Made by a program: the position numbers and the translations under genes | Notes under the pieces: model-generated | Seen by the model: the letters and a program-made list of their open reading frames with translations, nothing else | Told to the model about the DNA's origin: nothing | Databases searched by the model: none | In this document: one piece after another, positions 1 to 6,585 of the stretch | How the letters are laid out: every line of letters begins with the position of its first letter | How positions within the stretch are numbered: position 1 is the stretch's first letter | Assembly (NCBI GenBank): GCA_019235595.1 | Contig: JAFAKI010000095.1 | Coordinates: forward strand, 1-6,711 | Length of the DNA stretch: 6,711 bases | Direction of reading: 5' to 3' | Source of the DNA: Mucilaginibacter sp. | GTDB lineage: Bacteria; Bacteroidota; Bacteroidia; Sphingobacteriales; Sphingobacteriaceae

Positions 1-100
1 TTATTCCAACTTCACATTACCTATCAAAGTAAATTGGCCATCAACTATTTAGGCTTTCAGAATAATATTTTTTGTACCTTACCTATCCTTAATCACAGAG
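1..100. other. Upstream leader without a gene
   Basis: AT-rich stretch before the first kinase start. I see no convincing end of an upstream gene, no RNA gene and no strong hairpin. It presumably holds the promoter and 5' untranslated region of the array. The bases just before the ATG at 101 (cacagag) contain at most a weak purine stretch, which fits Bacteroidota genes that do not rely on a Shine-Dalgarno sequence. Confidence 0.5.
66..74 (+). promoter_or_regulatory. Possible Bacteroidota-type -7 promoter element
   Basis: TATTTTTTG resembles the Bacteroidota primary sigma -7 box TAnnTTTG, but with one extra base between TA and TTTG. No well-spaced -33 TTTG or TTG box is visible: the TTG at 34-36 is too far upstream. 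It lies about 27 bp before the first start codon, so it is well placed but weakly matched. This is inference from position and partial consensus. Confidence 0.2.
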
Positions 101-2563
101 ATGAAAAGATTAACTCTCACCCTCGTACTGATAACTTTAATGCTCAGCGCCTACGCGCAAAGCAAAAAAATAGATACCCTAAGGGTTGCCCTGAGTAAGG
201 CTACCCAGCCCGATACCGTCAGGTTAAAAATATTACATGAACTAGTCCGTAATTATTTCATTTCGAAACCTGACTCTTGCCTTCTTTTTGCGCAGGAATC
301 TTATGACATAGCAGTAAAATATAAACGTGTGAAGGACCAGGCCCAGGCATTGAATGGTATGGCTAACTCTTATACTACTTTAGGCGATTATGCCAAGGGC
401 TTTTCCCTGTATTTTAAATCAATAAGGCTTTTTGAAACCCTTAATGATGTGCCCGGAGTAGTGATTGAATATAGCAATATAGGCAGCGGTTATACAGAAA
501 AGCAAGAGTATTTAAAGGCCCTTCCTTACCTCCAGACAGGATTAAAAAAATGGACTGCGTATTTAAAAACACATAAACCGGCAAATCATACTGAAAAAGA
601 AGAAGGGCCCATACTTTTTTTAAATATCGGCGAAGTTTTCCTGTACACCCACCAAATTGATTCAGCCGATCATTACCTGCAGCTTAGCTACGCAGATTCA
701 AAGAAAAATAATTATGTCGATCTGCTGGGCAATATAGAGCGCGACCTTGGAGAAATTGAAGTTGCAAGGAAACATAAAGATGCCGCACTTCATTATTTCA
801 GGCATTCGATACCCTATTCGGTAACCAATGAAGACGCCGAAATGCTGAGTGTCACCTACCTGAGCATAGCCAATTTATATCATCTGTACAAACAGCAGGA
901 TTCAGCGGAATATTATGCAACAAAGGATAGCCTTTACAGCCAGGACAAAGTAAAACAACTGTTATCTCTTGACTTTGATGAAAAACAAAGGCTGAAGGAA
1001 ATTGAGGCCAACAAAGCCGAAACCCGTAATACAATACGTTTTTATGTACTGCTTGCCGGGCTGGCAATCCTTTTGCTGCTGGTAATTATTTTTTGGTTCG
1101 CAAACAAACAAAGAAAAAGAGCATATAACCTGCTTCAGCGGCAAAAACAGGAGACCGATCTTCAGAGGACAAAGGTTGAGCACACACTCGAAGAACTCAA
1201 TGCCACACAAACCCAGCTTGTCCAGTCGTACAACAACATCACTGTTTTGAGCCAGATCGGCAAGGAAATTACCTCGACCCTCGATCTGGATACCATTTTA
1301 AACACAGTTTACCAAAAGGTAAACGAGTTAATGGATGCAAGCGTTTTTGGGATTGGCATTTTTATACCGGAAGAGGAGTCCATCTATTACCGCATGGCCA
1401 TTGAGGATGGCAAACGCTATACGCCCTACCGTAGAAAAATGGATAATAAAAATCAGCTTCCTGTTTGGTGCATCGAGAACAATAAGGAAGTATTTATCAA
1501 TAATGTACGGAAAGAATACACCAATTATATCAGTGAGTATGCTGAAGTTATTGATGCGACGCTGGACGACGGTTCAAGGTTCAAATCTCCCGTTTCATTA
1601 ATTTATCTGCCGCTTACCGTCGAAGAAAAGGTCATCGGGCTCATTACGGTCCAATCGTTCAAAGAGGATGCTTATACGCAGCGTCATCTGGATATACTTA
1701 AAACGCTTGCTTCATACACCGCCGCAGCCCTGTATAACGCCAGCTCATTCGAAAAACTTCAAACCACGGTAAATGAACTCCAATTAACGCAGAAACAATT
1801 AATACAGTCGGAGAAAATGGCCTCATTGGGCGAGCTTACCGCAGGTATTGCCCACGAAATACAGAACCCGTTAAACTTTGTGAATAATTTCTCGGAAGTG
1901 AACAAGGAGCTGCTTGTTGAGCTGAAAGAGCAGGTTGACAAAGGCGATCTGGTTGAAATTAGAGCTATTGCCAATAACCTGATCGAAAACGAGGAAAAAG
2001 TAAGTCACCACGGCAAGCGCGCTGACTTTATAGTGAAGGGTATGCTGCAGCACTCGCGCGCCAGCACAGGCGAAAAACAGTCGACCAATATCAATACCCT
2101 TGCCGATGAATTTTTCAAGCTATCTTATCACGGGCTGCGGGCGAAGGACAAATCGTTCAACTCGGAAATGTCGACTCATTTTGATGAAAAGTTGCCCAAA
2201 GTGCCCGTAGTGCAACAGGATATGGGCCGCGTGTTGCTCAACCTGTTCAACAATGCCTTTTATGCAGTTAATCAGAAAACCAAAACTGCAGGGCGGGATT
2301 ATAAGCCATCGGTTGAGGTGAGCACAGCAAAAGAAAATGGATCGATCCTGATCAAAGTGAAGGATAACGGCAACGGAATATCCGATGCGATAAAAGACAA
2401 GATCATGCAGCCATTTTTCACCACCAAACCTACCGGCGAAGGTACAGGCCTGGGATTGTCGATCAGTTATGATATCGTAGTAAAAGGCCATGGCGGAAGC
2501 ATCGAAGCCGATAGCAAAGAGAATATCGGTTCTGAATTTATAATTAAATTACCTGCAACTTAA
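101..2563 (+). CDS. TPR- and GAF-containing membrane sensor histidine kinase (kinase 1)
   Basis: Predicted two-component sensor kinase of 820 aa; it should autophosphorylate on His and pass the phosphate to an unidentified response regulator. Residues 1-20 look like a signal peptide ending AYA-Q. About six degenerate TPR units follow to about residue 275, one membrane helix at about 314-335, then a coiled coil. A GAF domain spans about 380-546 and is absent from the two paralogues. The H-box phosphoacceptor is His585 (IAHEIQNPLN), the N-box is about 714-721 (NLFNNAFY), the D-box starts at Asp755 (DNGNGI), the F-box is at Phe772-773, and the G2 box GTGLGLS is at 781-787. All catalytic motifs are intact. 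The last TPR unit present in the paralogues (about 45 aa) is missing near residue 274. The ATG is favoured because the signal peptide starts there. It is first of three tandem kinases, 7 bp before the next. Ligands for TPR and GAF are unknown. Confidence 0.93.
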   Translation: MKRLTLTLVLITLMLSAYAQSKKIDTLRVALSKATQPDTVRLKILHELVRNYFISKPDSCLLFAQESYDIAVKYKRVKDQAQALNGMANSYTTLGDYAKGFSLYFKSIRLFETLNDVPGVVIEYSNIGSGYTEKQEYLKALPYLQTGLKKWTAYLKTHKPANHTEKEEGPILFLNIGEVFLYTHQIDSADHYLQLSYADSKKNNYVDLLGNIERDLGEIEVARKHKDAALHYFRHSIPYSVTNEDAEMLSVTYLSIANLYHLYKQQDSAEYYATKDSLYSQDKVKQLLSLDFDEKQRLKEIEANKAETRNTIRFYVLLAGLAILLLLVIIFWFANKQRKRAYNLLQRQKQETDLQRTKVEHTLEELNATQTQLVQSYNNITVLSQIGKEITSTLDLDTILNTVYQKVNELMDASVFGIGIFIPEEESIYYRMAIEDGKRYTPYRRKMDNKNQLPVWCIENNKEVFINNVRKEYTNYISEYAEVIDATLDDGSRFKSPVSLIYLPLTVEEKVIGLITVQSFKEDAYTQRHLDILKTLASYTAAALYNASSFEKLQTTVNELQLTQKQLIQSEKMASLGELTAGIAHEIQNPLNFVNNFSEVNKELLVELKEQVDKGDLVEIRAIANNLIENEEKVSHHGKRADFIVKGMLQHSRASTGEKQSTNINTLADEFFKLSYHGLRAKDKSFNSEMSTHFDEKLPKVPVVQQDMGRVLLNLFNNAFYAVNQKTKTAGRDYKPSVEVSTAKENGSILIKVKDNGNGISDAIKDKIMQPFFTTKPTGEGTGLGLSISYDIVVKGHGGSIEADSKENIGSEFIIKLPAT
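917..925 (+). other. Site of in-frame TPR deletion in kinase 1
   Basis: Kinase 1 reads AEYYA-TK-DSLYSQ here. Kinases 2 and 3 have about 47 residues between AEY(F/Y)A and DSLYSQ, including a TPR-like unit with LNAGKVLY and YYDEDHNLP. Kinase 1 therefore lacks about 45 aa (135 bp) in frame. Loss in kinase 1 is more likely than gain in the others, because the flanking residues align closely, but direction cannot be proved from three copies. Confidence 0.7.
1184..1228 (+). repeat. Linker motif copy A, upstream of the GAF domain in kinase 1
   Basis: Encodes residues 362-376, TLEELNATQTQLVQS. This matches the segment that in kinases 2 and 3 runs directly into the H-box region (TLGELKTTQAQLVQS in kinase 2). 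A second copy lies 582 bp downstream, on the far side of the GAF domain. The two copies agree at 9 of 15 residues, including the TQxQLxQS core. Confidence 0.65.
1229..1810 (+). other. GAF-domain module inserted in kinase 1
   Basis: Encodes residues 377-570, a 194-aa block with no counterpart in kinases 2 and 3, which read straight from the TQxQLVQS linker into KMASLGELTAG. The block shows a GAF pattern: an entry helix (VLSQIGKEITSTLDLDTIL), a core with FGIGIFIPEE, SLIYLPLTVEEKVIGLITVQS, and an exit helix with ILKTLASYTAAALYN. GAF domains bind small ligands, cyclic nucleotides or chromophores, but nothing here identifies the ligand. I do not see a conserved bilin-attachment or NKFDE motif. The domain call rests on pattern recognition. 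Confidence 0.75.
1766..1810 (+). repeat. Linker motif copy B, downstream of the GAF domain in kinase 1
   Basis: Encodes residues 556-570, TVNELQLTQKQLIQS, followed at once by the EKMASLGELTAG start of the dimerisation domain. It is the partner of the copy at 1184-1228. DNA similarity between the copies is modest, so any duplication is old. Confidence 0.65.
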
Positions 2564-2637
2564 TCAATAAATGAAAAAAACCTTCATCCTTATTTTATTG
2601 CTTTTTAGCTTTTTTACAGCGAACGCACAACACAAAA
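2463..2637 (+). repeat. Junction repeat, copy 1 (tail of kinase 1 to head of kinase 2)
   Basis: Covers the last ~100 bp of kinase 1, the 7-bp gap tcaataa, and the signal-peptide codons of kinase 2. A matching copy lies exactly 2008 bp downstream at 4471-4645. By eye the first 108 bp differ at about 7 positions, and the first 25 bp of the following gene differ at one. The match continues more weakly through the signal peptide. Confidence 0.85.
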
Positions 2638-4571
2638 AAAGTGACACCTTATTGGTAGCCTTACAAAAGGCGAATACGGACACCAGCAAATATGTTGCAC
2701 TCATAATCCTAAGCAGGCATTATTACCTGTCTTATCCGGATTCGGCAATCATTTTTGCACAACGTGGCTATGAAATTACTGTGAAAAACAACTGGATCAA
2801 TGCGCAGGCCTTCGCTCTTAAAAGGCTGGCAGATGCCTACGGCAACCTGGGCGACTATGTTAAATCCGTTCAATATTATTTTAAGGCACTGAGGGCGTCC
2901 GAAAGTATTAATGATGTTATAGAAGAGGCGTCAATTAATAATAACATCGGTTCAACCTATATTCAAAACCAGGACTATAAAAAAGCACTCCCTTATTTAT
3001 ATACCTCGAAGCGGCAATTATTCAACTATAGCTCGTCCCATAGATCAGCGCCAAGAGCACTCCGTTTGGAATGTTTCGTTTATCTGAATTTGGGTGAAAA
3101 TTATCTTTCCCTTAAGCAGATCGACTCTGCTGCACATTACCTTGACCTGGCCTACGAACATGTGGAAGCGCCTGGACATAAGGAACTTATTGATGAGTTG
3201 ATGGGAAACATCCAGCTCGACCAGGGCAAAGTTGCAGCGCTCCGGGGTAATAAAAACGAGGCCCTTGGCCATTTCAGAGAGGCAGTAATCTACTGCACCG
3301 CCAGCGGTGATGTTACGAATTTAAGTGAGGCCTATCTGAGTACTGCACAATTGTATCATCAATACAAGAAGCAGGATTCAGCTGAATATTTTGCACGCAA
3401 GGCGATTGAAGTCGCCGGTGCGGGCAAGTTTGAGCAAAGCGTGTTGAATGCCGGAAAAGTGTTGTATCAGTATTATGATGAGGACCACAACCTTCCCGAG
3501 GCCTATAAATACTATAAAATAACTACTGAAGCGAAAGACAGCTTATACAGCCAGGACAAAGTTAAACAACTGCTCACTTTGGATTTCGACGAAAAGCAGC
3601 ACCAGGCGGATATCGCCGCAGCACAGAAGCAATACCGCGCAAATGTGCGCATGTATGCGCTGATAGCAATACTTATTGTATTTCTATTGCTGGTTGTCAT
3701 CTTTTGGAGAAACAGTAATCAACGGAAAAAGGCCAACCAGCTTTTACAGCAACAAAAGGAAGAGATACAAACCACGCTTGGCGAATTGAAAACCACGCAG
3801 GCCCAACTGGTGCAATCGGCCAAAATGGCTTCATTGGGTGAGTTAACAGCAGGCATTGCCCATGAAATACAGAACCCGTTGAATTTCGTCAACAATTTCT
3901 CGGAAGTAACCGCTGAGCTGACCGGAGAATTAAAAGAAGAGTTGAAGAACGGCAATACTAAAGAGGCCATCGCGATAGCTGACGACATCGAGCAAAACGC
4001 TCAAAAAATTCGCCATCATGGCAAACGAGCGGACTTTATTGTGAAGGGCATGTTGGAGCACAGCCGTACCAGCACCGGCGAAAGACAGGTTACCAATATC
4101 AATGTCCTGGCTGAAGAGTTCCTGAAACTTTCCTATCACGGTCTCCGGGCAAAGGACAAAAACTTTAATGCCGAACTAGTTACTCATTTTGACTCCAATC
4201 TTCCCAAAGTAAATATAGTGCAACAGGACATTGGCCGGGTGTTAATCAACCTGTTTGGCAATGCCTTTTATGCCGTTAATCAGAAAGCAAAAACCGCCGG
4301 TGGAGATTATAATCCGACTGTCGAGGTAAGTACCTCTCAGCAGAACGGTTCAGTCGTGATTTCTGTAAAGGACAACGGCACGGGGATATCTGATGCGATA
4401 AAAGACAAGATTATGCAGCCCTTCTTCACCACCAAACCTACCGGAGAGGGGACTGGTTTGGGATTATCGCTCAGTTATGATATCGTAGTAAAAGGCCACG
4501 GCGGAAGCATCGAAGCCGATAGTAAAGAAAACATCGGATCTGAATTTATCATTAAATTACCTACAACTTAA
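2571..4571 (+). CDS. TPR-containing membrane sensor histidine kinase (kinase 2)
   Basis: Predicted sensor kinase of 666 aa with the same plan as kinase 1 but no GAF domain. A signal peptide ends near ANA-Q (residue 20). About seven TPR-like units follow to about residue 325, including the YYDEDHNLP unit missing from kinase 1. One membrane helix lies at about 361-379, then a short coiled coil and the dimerisation domain with phosphoacceptor His431 (IAHEIQNPLN). HATPase_c motifs are intact: N-box around Asn560-Asn564, D-box at Asp601 (DNGTGI), then the F-box PFFTTK and the G2 box GTGLGLS at 627-633. Its coiled coil is one heptad shorter than in the neighbours. The ATG lies 7 bp after the kinase 1 stop with an A-rich leader and no Shine-Dalgarno, so translation may be coupled. 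The N-terminal and central parts resemble kinase 3; the C-terminal tail resembles kinase 1. Signal and partner regulator are unknown. Confidence 0.95.
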   Translation: MKKTFILILLLFSFFTANAQHKKSDTLLVALQKANTDTSKYVALIILSRHYYLSYPDSAIIFAQRGYEITVKNNWINAQAFALKRLADAYGNLGDYVKSVQYYFKALRASESINDVIEEASINNNIGSTYIQNQDYKKALPYLYTSKRQLFNYSSSHRSAPRALRLECFVYLNLGENYLSLKQIDSAAHYLDLAYEHVEAPGHKELIDELMGNIQLDQGKVAALRGNKNEALGHFREAVIYCTASGDVTNLSEAYLSTAQLYHQYKKQDSAEYFARKAIEVAGAGKFEQSVLNAGKVLYQYYDEDHNLPEAYKYYKITTEAKDSLYSQDKVKQLLTLDFDEKQHQADIAAAQKQYRANVRMYALIAILIVFLLLVVIFWRNSNQRKKANQLLQQQKEEIQTTLGELKTTQAQLVQSAKMASLGELTAGIAHEIQNPLNFVNNFSEVTAELTGELKEELKNGNTKEAIAIADDIEQNAQKIRHHGKRADFIVKGMLEHSRTSTGERQVTNINVLAEEFLKLSYHGLRAKDKNFNAELVTHFDSNLPKVNIVQQDIGRVLINLFGNAFYAVNQKAKTAGGDYNPTVEVSTSQQNGSVVISVKDNGTGISDAIKDKIMQPFFTTKPTGEGTGLGLSLSYDIVVKGHGGSIEADSKENIGSEFIIKLPTT

Positions 4572-4645
4572 TCAATAAATGAAAAAAACGTTCATCCTTA
4601 TTTGTTTTCTTTTTAGTTTTTTTGCAGCCGACGCTCAACACAAAA
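4471..4645 (+). repeat. Junction repeat, copy 2 (tail of kinase 2 to head of kinase 3)
   Basis: Second copy of the junction at 2463-2637, including the identical 7-bp intergenic tcaataa and the atgaaaaaaac start. The end of kinase 3 (6485-6585) does not carry this sequence, so the repeat marks only the two internal junctions of the array. Confidence 0.85.
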
Positions 4646-6297
4646 TTGTCGATTCACTCAGGGGCAAACTCAACACCAACCTTGATGATACGGCACGACT
4701 CAATATAATGCTCGAGTTGAGCCACGCCTACTACCTTTCAAACCCTGATTCTAATATCATATTTTCACAGCAGGCATATACTATAGCTGAAAAGTATAAA
4801 CTTTTGCAAAAGCAGTCTACCGCACTCAGTTCGATGGCCACCGGGTACACAACACTGGGTGATTATCCCAGATCTATCCAACTTTATTACCGGTCTCTGA
4901 GAATTTCGGAAAGCATTCATGATGTCCTGGGTATCACCAGGGTGGCAAATAATTTAGGCGATACTTACACACGGGAAGGTGATTACAGCAGAGCACTCAA
5001 TTATTTGCTTCCCACGGAAAAACAGTGGCGGGCATATATAAAGGGTCATAATCACAACGATCGCACCAGCGCGAGATTATGGCCGATACTACTGCTGAAT
5101 ATCGGAGAAGACTATCTTAATCTCGGCAAGATCGATTCAGCGGATCATTATTTGCAACTAAGTCATAAAGAAGGAAAAAACTTCATTGACCTGCTGGGGA
5201 ATACCTATCGCGATTTTGGTGAGGTGGAAATAGCACGCAGCCATACAGATAAGGCATTAAAATACCTCAGCGACGCGATACGCCTTTCCAAATCGATAGG
5301 CGACCAGCAAATGATGAGTGAATCCTATCTCAGCGAATCCAAACTATATCACAATAACAAGCGACAGGATTCGGCCGAATATTATGCGCAAAAAGCGCTC
5401 GACGTGGCCAGTGCCGGTAAGTTTGAGCAGGATGTTCTGAATGCCGGCAAAGTGCTTTACAACTACTATGATGAAGATCATAATTTGCCACTAGCCTATA
5501 AATATTTCAGGATGGCAACTGCCGCCAAAGATAGCCTTTACAGCCAGGAGAAGGTAAAACAAATGCTATCCCTTGATTTTGAAGAAAAACAGCGACAGCA
5601 GGAGATTGCAGCTGCACAGGAACAATATCGTGCTTCCGTCCGCATGTATTCACTCATAGCCGGGATGGTGGTGCTGGTAGTGCTGGCATTTGTCTTCTGG
5701 CGGGCCAACAAGGCAAGGACAAAAGCCTACAACCTGCTGCATAAGCAAAAGGAAGAGATCGACTTTCAAAAAGCGAAGGTTGAACATACGCTGGCAGAAT
5801 TGCAGACCACCCAGGCCCAGTTGGTGCAATCGGCTAAAATGGCCTCATTGGGTGAGTTGACTGCAGGCATTGCCCACGAAATACAGAATCAGCTCAACTT
5901 CGTGAACAATTTTTCGGATGTAAACCGTGAAATGATCGGGGAGCTAAAAGAAGAATTAAAGAGTGGCAACGTTAGTGAGGCTTTAGTAATTGCGGACGAC
6001 ATTGAACAAAACGAGGTAAAAATAAATCATCATGGCAAACGCGCGGACTTCATCGTCAAAGGTATGCTTCAGCATAGCCGTACCAGCACCGGCGAACGAC
6101 AGGAGACCAATATCAATACGCTGGCCGAGGAATTTCTAAAACTTTCGTATCATGGTCTGCGGGCAAAGGATAAAAGCTTTAATGCCGAACTGGTAACTCA
6201 TTTTGATAGTTCGTTACCTAAAATCAACGTGGTGCAACAGGATATTGGCCGGGTACTGATCAATTTGTTTGGCAATGCCTTTTATGCGGTTAATTAG
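4579..6297 (+). CDS. Truncated TPR sensor histidine kinase (kinase 3, N-terminal part)
   Basis: 572 aa up to a premature TAG; restoring one codon would give 668 aa, close to the 666 aa of kinase 2. It has a signal peptide ending ADA-Q, about seven TPR-like units including YYDEDHNLP, a membrane helix at about 357-376, a coiled coil, and a dimerisation domain with His433. Its H-box reads HEIQNQLN: the Pro of the NPLN motif, present in both neighbours, is Gln438. The frame stops straight after the N-box (NLFGNAFYAVN, 562-572), so the D, F and G2 boxes that bind ATP are lost. As it stands the product cannot be an active kinase by itself. It could persist as a phosphoacceptor or dimer partner, or the gene may simply be decaying. 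A sequencing error at one base is the alternative. It starts 7 bp after kinase 2. Confidence 0.85.
   Translation: MKKTFILICFLFSFFAADAQHKIVDSLRGKLNTNLDDTARLNIMLELSHAYYLSNPDSNIIFSQQAYTIAEKYKLLQKQSTALSSMATGYTTLGDYPRSIQLYYRSLRISESIHDVLGITRVANNLGDTYTREGDYSRALNYLLPTEKQWRAYIKGHNHNDRTSARLWPILLLNIGEDYLNLGKIDSADHYLQLSHKEGKNFIDLLGNTYRDFGEVEIARSHTDKALKYLSDAIRLSKSIGDQQMMSESYLSESKLYHNNKRQDSAEYYAQKALDVASAGKFEQDVLNAGKVLYNYYDEDHNLPLAYKYFRMATAAKDSLYSQEKVKQMLSLDFEEKQRQQEIAAAQEQYRASVRMYSLIAGMVVLVVLAFVFWRANKARTKAYNLLHKQKEEIDFQKAKVEHTLAELQTTQAQLVQSAKMASLGELTAGIAHEIQNQLNFVNNFSDVNREMIGELKEELKSGNVSEALVIADDIEQNEVKINHHGKRADFIVKGMLQHSRTSTGERQETNINTLAEEFLKLSYHGLRAKDKSFNAELVTHFDSSLPKINVVQQDIGRVLINLFGNAFYAVN
6295..6297 (+). 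other. In-frame nonsense codon (TAG) splitting kinase 3
   Basis: Both intact paralogues have Gln here (AVNQKAKTAG in kinase 2, AVNQKTKTAG in kinase 1), encoded by CAG. Kinase 3 has TAG followed by codons for KAKTAG, so a single C-to-T transition explains the stop. The frame stays open and homologous for another 96 codons. Confidence 0.92.
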
Positions 6298-6585
6298 AAA
6301 GCGAAAACTGCCGGGGCGGATTACAAGCCCTCCGTTGAGGTAAGTACTGTCCGGCAGAATGGCTCCATTCTGGTGAAAGTTAAGGACAATGGCAACGGCA
6401 TACCCGATGCGATAAAAGACAAGATTATGCAGCCATTCTTTACCACTAAACCTACAGGAGAAGGAACGGGGTTGGGCTTATCATTAAGCTATGATATTGT
6501 GGTAAAGGGGCATGGGGGGTGTATACGGGTTGATAGTAGGGAAGGTGTGGGATCGGAGTTTATTATGTTATTACCTTTAAATTAG
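6298..6585 (+). pseudogene. Detached C-terminal ATP-binding part of kinase 3
   Basis: 96 codons in the same frame as kinase 3, after its premature stop. They encode the rest of HATPase_c: D-box DNGNGI, F-box PFFTTKPTG, G2 box GTGLGLS, and the end GSEFIMLLPLN. A gene caller may start a separate 70-aa protein at the GTG at 6373, but that codon is an ordinary Val or Ile position in the paralogues and no ribosome-binding signal precedes it. I read this as the severed end of kinase 3. Motifs are intact, so the break is recent, artefactual or bypassed by readthrough. The last ~30 codons differ clearly from the tails of kinases 1 and 2. Confidence 0.8.

Noticed and set aside
1335..1601. 88-codon plus-strand frame inside kinase 1
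   Set aside because: It overlaps the GAF domain in another frame, and the GAF frame has clear homology-like structure; nothing supports a nested gene.
2120..2491. 123-codon open frame on the minus strand
   Set aside because: It lies wholly opposite the conserved ATPase domain of kinase 1, has no recognisable domain, and is explained by codon bias of the sense gene.
3719..3988. Minus-strand open frame, with a similar one at 1759-1974
   Set aside because: Both are antisense images of the same H-box region in two paralogues; their mutual similarity merely mirrors the sense-strand homology.
2463..4645. Insertion sequence or composite transposon bounded by the junction repeats
   Set aside because: The repeats are direct, contain gene ends and starts, and enclose only a kinase paralogue; there is no transposase. 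Tandem duplication explains them.
6373..6585. Independent small protein starting at GTG 6373
   Set aside because: The GTG is an ordinary codon position matching Val or Ile in the paralogues, no translation signal precedes it, and the homology extends upstream to the TAG at 6295; it is the severed end of kinase 3.
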